Part shown: piece by piece, positions 1 through 4,524 of the stretch | Numbering within the stretch: the first letter of the stretch is position 1 | Layout of the letters: every line of letters begins with the position of its first letter | Origin: an uncultured Bacteroidota bacterium | GTDB taxonomy: Bacteria; Bacteroidota; Bacteroidia; Flavobacteriales; Flavobacteriaceae | Reading direction: 5' to 3' | NCBI GenBank assembly: GCA_903837025.1 | Contig: CAILTC010000068.1 | Span: 1 to 7,108, forward strand | Length of the DNA stretch: 7,108 bases | The notes under the pieces: model-generated | Seen by the model: the letters and a program-made list of their open reading frames with translations, nothing else | What the model was told of the DNA's origin: nothing | Database searches by the model: none | Translations under genes and position numbers: made by a program

Positions 1-538
1 GAAATTTGTCGGCCATACCAGACCGAAGCCAAGCTACACCATTCAACAAAGCGTGTAAAGCCGTTGAACAAGTAATAGAATGTGAAATTTCGGGGCCTGA
101 GCTTTGCAAATCATGAGCCACCCAGGAAGATATATTTCCCAGAGTTGTTGTTGGTGATGCCAAAGTTTGTGCTTTGCCCGTTTCTAAATATTCCTGATGG
201 TGTTTTTCGAACAAATCGGTAGCACCACGAGACGAACCTATGTTTATCCCGAAAATATCGTTGGCTGTCCAACCTGCTGTTTCAATGGCTTTGCGTGAAG
301 CAGCCATCGCAAACAAAACGGAATTGTCTAGTGATTTGTACTTGATGTCGGATTGTTTCAGCTCCCGGATTATTTCCTCGGAATCGCTATCGAGTTTAGC
401 AACCAAGGTGTTTGTATGATCTAAAAAATGCTCCGTAAAACAATGTTTGTTGCTTAAATAATTATCCCAAATCATTTTTGGGTCATTGCCCAAAGGAGAA
501 ATAGAGGCTAAAGCAGTTATGGAGATTATTTGTGACAA
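1..538 (-). CDS. Beta-ketoacyl-ACP synthase, KAS I/II (FabF/FabB-like), 5' part only
   Basis: This is the N-terminal 179 residues of a condensing enzyme; the rest lies beyond the left edge. KAS enzymes join malonyl-ACP to an acyl chain in the cytosol. The nucleophile is Cys157 in SITCSTALHALLNG (codon at 68-70), close to the position of Cys163 in E. coli FabF. Other family landmarks are ASISPLG (residues 11-17), MAASRKAIETAGW (about 78-90) and GSSRGATDLF (about 100-109). The catalytic histidines would lie outside the window. No ATG is in frame before residue 21. I chose TTG at 538-536 because it gives MSQIISITALASISPLG, which matches the length of the FabF N-terminus and sits just after a promoter-like region. 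The gene follows bioA at 131 bp, so a role in making the pimeloyl chain for biotin is plausible but inferred. It is not BioZ-like, since BioZ is FabH-type. A general lipid or other KAS role is the alternative. Confidence 0.86.
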   Translation of the reverse strand, partial: MSQIISITALASISPLGNDPKMIWDNYLSNKHCFTEHFLDHTNTLVAKLDSDSEEIIRELKQSDIKYKSLDNSVLFAMAASRKAIETAGWTANDIFGINIGSSRGATDLFEKHHQEYLETGKAQTLASPTTTLGNISSWVAHDLQSSGPEISHSITCSTALHALLNGVAWLRSGMADKF

Positions 539-555
539 GATATTTATTTTTTTTG

Positions 556-592
556 CAAAGGTCGTGAAGTTTTTCGTGAAATTAGTACACGG
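556..592 (-). promoter_or_regulatory. Candidate promoter and operator of the ketoacyl synthase gene
   Basis: Read on the minus strand, CCGTGTAC (592-585) is followed by 21 nt and then GACCTTTG (563-556), a one-base deviation from the Bacteroidetes -7 consensus TAnnTTTG. The TTG start lies 17 nt further on, after an A-rich leader. No canonical -33 TTG is present at the usual spacing. The intervening 21 nt contain TTCACG twice, 12 bp apart. The same CCGTGTAC at the same distance occurs before bioF, which is the main reason to take this weak promoter seriously. Confidence 0.45.
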
Positions 593-606
593 ACAACATG
601 GATTTA

Positions 607-623
607 TCTTAAATCATTTAAGA
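607..623. promoter_or_regulatory. 17-bp perfect palindrome between bioA and the ketoacyl synthase gene
   Basis: TCTTAAATCATTTAAGA has two 8-bp arms around a single central base. The centre is too small for a good RNA hairpin and there is no U-tract, so a protein-binding site fits better than a terminator. It lies 14 bp upstream of the CCGTGTAC motif in the direction of transcription. AT-rich composition makes chance palindromes more likely, so function is uncertain. Confidence 0.3.
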
Positions 624-669
624 CCCTATAAGCTGAAAAAATAATTATCCATAGAAATAATGGCTCGAA

Positions 670-1941
670 CTAAACGATTTCAAGTGCTTTTTCTACAACT
701 TCATACACTTTTTGTAATTGCACTTCGCTGATGATATAAGGGGGTAAAATATAGACAATATGACCAACAGGGCGCAAAATCACTCCGTTTTCGATAAAAA
801 AATCATAGAGTTTATTCCGCAAGGTTCCATAATAACTTTCTGAACTTTCTGTTTTTATTTCAAGGGCAAAAATAACACCCAACACCCGAGTTGTTGTGAC
901 TTTTGGATGCTTCTCGATGTGGTTTTGAAAGTCTAAATGGCTTTGGTGAACACGAGCAATATGGGCTTGCATTTCTGAGGTTTGCAACAAAGACAAGCTG
1001 GCCAAAGCTGCCGCACAGCCTGTAGGATTTGCGGTAAAAGTGTGTCCGTGAAACAATGCTTTATTAATGTCTTCATCATAAAAAGCTTCAAAAATATCCT
1101 GTGTGAAAGTGGTGATTGCCATAGGAATTGTTCCACCTGTCAAGGCTTTCGACAGACACATCATGTCGGGATTTTCGACTAAATAATCCATTGCAAAAGT
1201 CTTACCTGTTTTTCCGAAACCAGTCATCACTTCATCGGCAATGGTGAGCACCTTATTTTCTTGACAAATCCGAATTAATTCGTCTAGGGATTCGGGTTCA
1301 TACATTACCATTCCAGCAGCTCCTTGAACCAAGGGTTCAAAAATAAAACCGGCACATTTATTATTTTTTATGGCTTGGGCCAAAGCGGTATAACTGATTT
1401 GTTCATGACCTTTTATTGGAACTGGAATCCGAACCACATCAATAAACATTCCTTGAAAAGCCTGGGTGTAAAAGGAAATTCCACTGGCTGCCATTGCCGC
1501 AAAAGTATCCCCATGAAAGGCATTTTCGAAAGCGATTATTGTGGTTCTCTTTTCTCCTTTATTAAAAAAATATTGCAAAGCTACTTTTATTGCCACTTCA
1601 ACGGCTGTTGAGCCATTATCGGAAAAAAATATTTTTTGTTGATTTTCAGGTAGTATTTCCATCAGCTTTTCGGCCAAAACTACTGCGGGTTCATGGGTGA
1701 AACCACCAAAAAGAACATGTTCTAAAGTGGTTAATTGTTTATAAATCGCATCGGCTATAAACGAATTTGAATGCCCATAAGGATTGACCCACCACGAAGC
1801 AATTGCATCTATATATTCCTTATTGTTTTCGTCCCAAACTAAAGCGCCTTCGCCTTTTACTATAGCAATTGGTGGTTTTGAAGTTTTATGTTGGGTATAA
1901 GGATGCCAAAGATATTGGTTGTCTCTTTCGGTTAGGTTCAT
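670..1941 (-). CDS. bioA: Adenosylmethionine-8-amino-7-oxononanoate aminotransferase (DAPA synthase)
   Basis: BioA is a cytosolic PLP enzyme that aminates 8-amino-7-oxononanoate (KAPA) to 7,8-diaminopelargonate, the second step of the biotin ring pathway, usually with S-adenosylmethionine as amino donor. The 423-residue length is normal. Family signatures run in order: YLWHPYTQHK (10-19), ASWWVNPYGHSN (48-59), FSDNGSTAVEVAIK (106-119), FHGDTF (142-147), IADEVMTGFGKTG (234-246) with PLP-binding Asp236, SKALTGG (264-270) with Schiff-base Lys265, and HGHTFTANP. The C-terminal RPVGHIVYILPPYI matches the E. coli segment carrying Arg391. One oddity is Phe142 where E. coli BioA has Tyr144 (AFHGDT for GYHGDT). 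The gene follows bioD after a 61-bp spacer made largely of seven-base repeats and is probably cotranscribed with it. The start at 1941 gives the usual short N-terminus before YLWHPY. Confidence 0.96.
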   Translation of the reverse strand: MNLTERDNQYLWHPYTQHKTSKPPIAIVKGEGALVWDENNKEYIDAIASWWVNPYGHSNSFIADAIYKQLTTLEHVLFGGFTHEPAVVLAEKLMEILPENQQKIFFSDNGSTAVEVAIKVALQYFFNKGEKRTTIIAFENAFHGDTFAAMAASGISFYTQAFQGMFIDVVRIPVPIKGHEQISYTALAQAIKNNKCAGFIFEPLVQGAAGMVMYEPESLDELIRICQENKVLTIADEVMTGFGKTGKTFAMDYLVENPDMMCLSKALTGGTIPMAITTFTQDIFEAFYDEDINKALFHGHTFTANPTGCAAALASLSLLQTSEMQAHIARVHQSHLDFQNHIEKHPKVTTTRVLGVIFALEIKTESSESYYGTLRNKLYDFFIENGVILRPVGHIVYILPPYIISEVQLQKVYEVVEKALEIV

Positions 1942-1943
1942 GA

Positions 1944-1978
1944 GATTTGCGATTGTTGATTAACGATTTCAGATTGAA
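1944..1978. repeat. Five tandem degenerate heptamers in the bioD-bioA spacer
   Basis: Five consecutive 7-bp units each begin GATT: GATTTGC, GATTGTT, GATTAAC, GATTTCA, GATTGAA. They start two bases upstream of the bioA start codon and fill more than half of the 61-bp spacer, so they are transcribed as the bioA leader. On the transcribed strand each unit ends AATC. The atpD-atpC spacer has the same period with a different unit. Confidence 0.7.
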
Positions 1979-2002
1979 ATTGATTTTTTAAAATTGCCAT
2001 TG

Positions 2003-2623
2003 CTATTGAAGTTCTAATAGATTCTCCCTAAACATATCAGCATATTCACGGATAACAGCAGCATCAAAATAAGGTTCTTGTTCGATTCTTCCCATGTTTT
2101 TTATTCCTGTTTTATTGAGGATAATTGCTTCGGAAGCTGCGTTTTTTTTTCCACTAAAAATAATTCCTGCACAATTTATATTTCGGTTTTGCAACGCTTC
2201 TATAGTCAGCAAAGTGTGATTGATGCTGCCCAAATAATGTCTGGAAACAACGATCACTTTGTAATCGGTTTGTATTAAATCGATCACACAATCATTATCA
2301 TTTAGAGGAACAAAAACGCCTCCAGCTCCTTCGATCACGAGATGATTATTGGTTTTTGGTTCTAAAATATTTTTTAAATCAATAGTAATTCCGTCTAATT
2401 CTGCTGCCCAATGCGGACTTGCAGGTGTTTGCAATTGATAACTATTGGGATGGATAATCGTTTTGTCATTTGAGAGTAACGATTTGATTTTGTGGCTATC
2501 GGAATTCTCCAAATCACCTGCTTGAATGGGTTTCCAATAATCGGCTTGGAGCGCTTCGACAATTATGGCGGAAGCAATGGTTTTGCCTACATCGGTTGAT
2601 ATTCCTGTTATAAATAATTTCAT
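2003..2623 (-). CDS. bioD: ATP-dependent dethiobiotin synthetase
   Basis: BioD closes the ureido ring of biotin, converting 7,8-diaminopelargonate, CO2 and ATP to dethiobiotin in the cytosol. Visible motifs are the P-loop GISTDVGKT (residues 7-15), WKPIQAG (30-36) with Lys31 matching the active-site lysine region, SPH (69-71), EGAGG (98-102) and SRHYLGSINHT (127-137). The product is 206 residues, slightly shorter than E. coli BioD (about 224). I start it at the ATG at 2623 because MKLFITGISTDVGKT matches the family N-terminus. The in-frame ATG at 2686 would add 21 residues encoded by an interspersed repeat. It lies 190 bp after bioF and 61 bp before bioA; I see no exact TAnnTTTG element upstream, so readthrough from bioF is likely. 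Confidence 0.94.
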   Translation of the reverse strand: MKLFITGISTDVGKTIASAIIVEALQADYWKPIQAGDLENSDSHKIKSLLSNDKTIIHPNSYQLQTPASPHWAAELDGITIDLKNILEPKTNNHLVIEGAGGVFVPLNDNDCVIDLIQTDYKVIVVSRHYLGSINHTLLTIEALQNRNINCAGIIFSGKKNAASEAIILNKTGIKNMGRIEQEPYFDAAVIREYADMFRENLLELQ

Positions 2624-2637
2624 AGTATATGTTTTTG

Positions 2638-2759
2638 CCACGAAGGCGCAAAGTCGCAAATTTTTTATATTCAGTAGCACAAACACTAAGTTATTTCACC
2701 ACAAAGACGCACAAATTTAGTAGAAATAATTTCTTAATTTTCTTTGTGCCTTCGTGGTG
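2638..2759. repeat. Three-copy interspersed repeat (two direct, one inverted) in the bioF-bioD gap
   Basis: Plus-strand copies are CCACGAAGGCGCAAAG (2638-2653), a diverged CACCACAAAGACGCACAAA (2697-2715), and the inverted CTTTGTGCCTTCGTGGTG (2742-2759). The outer pair match at 15 of 16 positions, the odd one being a G-U pair in plus-strand RNA. In minus-strand RNA the bioF-proximal copy can pair with either of the other two, giving two mutually exclusive hairpins before bioD. I recognise this type of sequence as common between genes in Flavobacteriia. The rest of the 190-bp gap is AT-rich with no gene. Confidence 0.7.
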
Positions 2760-2813
2760 TTTTATTTAATTTTTGGTGAAATCTAGCTTATTTGATAGCC
2801 TTTTTAAAGGTGA

Positions 2814-3968
2814 CTAAAACACAAAAGTACTCAACAAACCCAACACTTCCGATATTTCTTCTTTCGAATTGAAACTATGCAGACAAAATCGCAATCGTTC
2901 CTGACCTTCGGGAACAGTTGGCGAGAGTATGGCTTTGACGTCAAAACCTTTTTCTTGAATCTGACTGGCAATGTTTTTTACTTTTTGATTTCCGGGAATT
3001 ATGGCACTTTGAATGGCTGATTTACTCCGAACAAACATAGGTTTTAAACCAAGTAAATGCTGCGTTTGATTGAAACTAACGATGTTTTCGCGAAGACGTT
3101 CTATAGTTTGCTTATCGGATTCTAAATGTTGATAGGCTATCAAAATGGTAGCTACAGCATGAGGTGAAAGTCCTGTGGTATAAATAAAACTTCGGGAGAA
3201 ATTCACGAGATATTCCTTCAATTCTTGTGAACCCAGAATGGCTGCTCCGTGGCATCCTAATCCTTTTCCGAAAGTCATAATTCGGGCAAAAACAGCATTT
3301 TGCAAACCCAACATTTGAACTAATCCTTCCCCGTTTTCACCAAAAACACCAAGCGAATGGGCTTCGTCAATAACCAAAAAGCATTTGTATTTTTCCGATA
3401 GTAGTGCTAGTTCTTCGAGATTTGGTGCATCACCGTCCATTGAAAAAACGGATTCGGTAACGATATAAAATATTGAATTTTTGAAATTTTCATTGCTATT
3501 GAAATGGATAATTTTACTTTCTAAATCTTCGAAATCATTATGCTGAAATTTATACGATTTGGCATTAGAGAGCTGAATTCCGTCTCGAATGGAAGCGTGA
3601 CACAACTCATCATACAAAATCAAATCGCCTTTTTGCGGACATGAACTAAAAAAACCAACATTGGCATCGTAACCTGAATTGAAAATCAAGGCACTTTGGG
3701 TTTGATGAAATTGGGCTATAAAATTTTCGGTTTCTTGATAGACTTTGTGGTTTCCGGATAGCAATCGAGAACCAGTTGCTCCGTTTTGAATGCAATTATT
3801 ATCAATTAAATACTGATGTGTTTCCTCGAAAATGGCTTTGTTTCTTGAAAAACCTAGGTAATCATTGGAAGCAAAATCAATGAAATCATTGGGTAAGGTT
3901 AATTTTCGCAAAGCATTGTTTTGCTTGCGAATTTCGAGTTTGGCAGTGAGATTTTTTGGAAAATTCAT
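2814..3968 (-). CDS. bioF: 8-amino-7-oxononanoate synthase (KAPA synthase)
   Basis: BioF is a cytosolic PLP enzyme of the alpha-oxoamine synthase family that condenses a pimeloyl thioester with L-alanine to give KAPA, the first ring-assembly step of biotin. At 384 residues it matches E. coli BioF. Motifs are SNDYLGFS (34-41), GATGSRLLSGNH (63-74), FNSGYDANVG (96-105), DELCHASIRDG (120-130) with cofactor-stacking His124, TESVFSMDGD (171-180), DEAHSLGVFG (201-210) with Asp201 and His204, and TFGKGLGCHGA (232-242) with Schiff-base Lys235. 2-amino-3-ketobutyrate CoA ligase is the closest relative, but the adjacent bioD and bioA settle the assignment. I start at the ATG at 3968; the in-frame ATG at 4103 would add 45 unrelated residues across the promoter. 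A -7 element lies only 5 nt before this ATG, so the mRNA may be almost leaderless. Confidence 0.95.
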   Translation of the reverse strand: MNFPKNLTAKLEIRKQNNALRKLTLPNDFIDFASNDYLGFSRNKAIFEETHQYLIDNNCIQNGATGSRLLSGNHKVYQETENFIAQFHQTQSALIFNSGYDANVGFFSSCPQKGDLILYDELCHASIRDGIQLSNAKSYKFQHNDFEDLESKIIHFNSNENFKNSIFYIVTESVFSMDGDAPNLEELALLSEKYKCFLVIDEAHSLGVFGENGEGLVQMLGLQNAVFARIMTFGKGLGCHGAAILGSQELKEYLVNFSRSFIYTTGLSPHAVATILIAYQHLESDKQTIERLRENIVSFNQTQHLLGLKPMFVRSKSAIQSAIIPGNQKVKNIASQIQEKGFDVKAILSPTVPEGQERLRFCLHSFNSKEEISEVLGLLSTFVF

Positions 3969-3973
3969 AAAAG

Positions 3974-4010
3974 CAAAGTTATTGATTTTATGTTTAAAAA
4001 TGGTACACGG
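3974..4010 (-). promoter_or_regulatory. bioF promoter with putative upstream operator
   Basis: On the minus strand, TAACTTTG (3981-3974) is an exact match to the Bacteroidetes -7 consensus TAnnTTTG. It is followed by CTTTT and the bioF ATG, which predicts a leaderless or near-leaderless transcript. The octamer CCGTGTAC (4010-4003) lies 21 nt upstream and is part of the palindrome TACACCGTGTA (4014-4004). It occupies the place where a -33 TTG would be expected and no TTG is present, so an activator site or an overlapping repressor site is possible. Confidence 0.65.
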
Positions 4011-4135
4011 TGTAAACGGGTAAAGGAAAAATTGTATTGGTAGAGCAATTTGAAAAATAGAGGAAATCTGTGTAAAAATTGCTTGCTTATTAAATGGATA
4101 CATTTAGTTAAATGAATTTCTAGCAAAAAATTAGT

Positions 4136-4248
4136 ATCGTTCCTACGGAACTTACATGTATATTGTTATTCATTTACCCCCGAACTAAAGTTCGGGGATA
4201 CAATATGAATCGTTCCTACGGAACTTCACAACAAAGAGCCGTAGGCTC
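4136..4248. repeat. REP-like palindrome cluster
   Basis: Four short inverted repeats lie within 113 bp: GTTCC-TAC-GGAAC at 4139-4151, CCCCGAACT-AA-AGTTCGGGG at 4178-4197, a second GTTCC-TAC-GGAAC at 4212-4224, and GAGCC-GTA-GGCTC at 4236-4248. The two GTTCC copies sit in an identical 18-bp direct repeat (4136-4153 and 4209-4226). The CCCCGAACT hairpin lies between them. The layout resembles the paired palindromes of REP/BIME elements, which in other bacteria are mobilised by REP-associated tyrosine transposases. No transposase gene is present here, so the cluster would be non-autonomous. Confidence 0.7.
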
Positions 4249-4376
4249 GAACAATATTGCAGTAATTCTATATCTAAAATAATTATATAAAGACAACTTT
4301 TACTACCAATATCTTTTTAGAATAGAGCCAAAATTAATTGTGTTTCTTAAAATATACCTTTTGTTGTTTACCCGAT

Positions 4377-4474
4377 GGAGCTTTTACTCGCAGGTTTTTT
4401 AGCCCAGATGGGAACGGCATCCTCTTGTGGCGGTGTTCGCCACAAGAGATACAGTGGACAGCTGGATTAGCTCC
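4377..4474. ncRNA. Folded intergenic element, possible structured RNA or mobile repeat
   Basis: The ends pair as GGAGCT (4377-4382) with AGCTCC (4469-4474). Inside, CCAG (4404-4407) can pair with CTGG (4462-4465), and the centre is a perfect 11-bp hairpin, CTCTTGTGGCG (4422-4432) and CGCCACAAGAG (4438-4448), with loop GTGTT. Segments such as AGCCCAGATGGGAACGGCAT and CAGCTGGATTAGCTCC look like an element I remember as recurring between genes in Flavobacteriia, usually with a variable central hairpin. It might correspond to the Flavo-1 RNA motif, but I cannot verify that. The strand is undetermined because the pairings exist on both. It lies just past the receptor terminator. Confidence 0.4.
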
Positions 4475-4475
4475 G

Positions 4476-4505
4476 AAAAAAAAGCCAAACAATAATGCTT
4501 GGCTT
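4476..4505 (-). terminator. Rho-independent terminator of the TonB receptor gene
   Basis: In minus-strand RNA, AAGCCAA (4505-4499) pairs with TTGGCTT (4488-4482) across a 10-nt loop, and the stem runs into eight consecutive U residues (4483-4476). It begins 19 nt after the stop codon of the receptor gene, so bioF is probably transcribed separately from its own promoter. Confidence 0.85.
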
Positions 4506-4524
4506 CCTCTTTTGATTGTGATTT

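Larger units (their letters stand above)
3969..4524. other. Intergenic region between the TonB receptor gene and bioF (about 556 bp)
   Basis: No gene is supported here on either strand. In the order read, it holds the bioF promoter (3974-4010), a plain AT-rich stretch to about 4135, a palindrome cluster (4136-4248), another AT-rich stretch (about 4250-4370) with nothing recognisable, a folded element (4377-4474), and the receptor gene's terminator (4476-4505). The small plus-strand ORF at 4338-4532 runs through the folded element and the terminator and is not credible as a gene. Confidence 0.75.

Noticed and set aside
933..1136. Minus-strand ORF in a second frame of bioA
   Set aside because: It is an alternate-frame shadow of bioA with low-complexity, cysteine-rich content and no own start context.
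982..1182. Plus-strand ORF inside bioA
   Set aside because: It lies antisense to conserved bioA codons, and its length is expected by chance; the same holds for 1324-1611, for 2078-2278 in bioD and for 5225-5410 in the receptor gene.
2624..2686. N-terminal extension of BioD
   Set aside because: The added residues come from the interspersed repeat, and the P-loop position relative to MKLFITG is normal with the shorter start.
3974..4020. BirA-type biotin operator upstream of bioF
   Set aside because: GTTTACA-like bases occur near 4011-4017, but the paired half-sites with the 14-16 bp spacing of the known BirA box are not present.
3969..4103. N-terminal extension of BioF from the ATG at 4103
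   Set aside because: The added 45 residues do not belong to the family and would be encoded by the promoter region; MNFPKNLTAKLEIRKQ at 3968 matches the BioF N-terminus.
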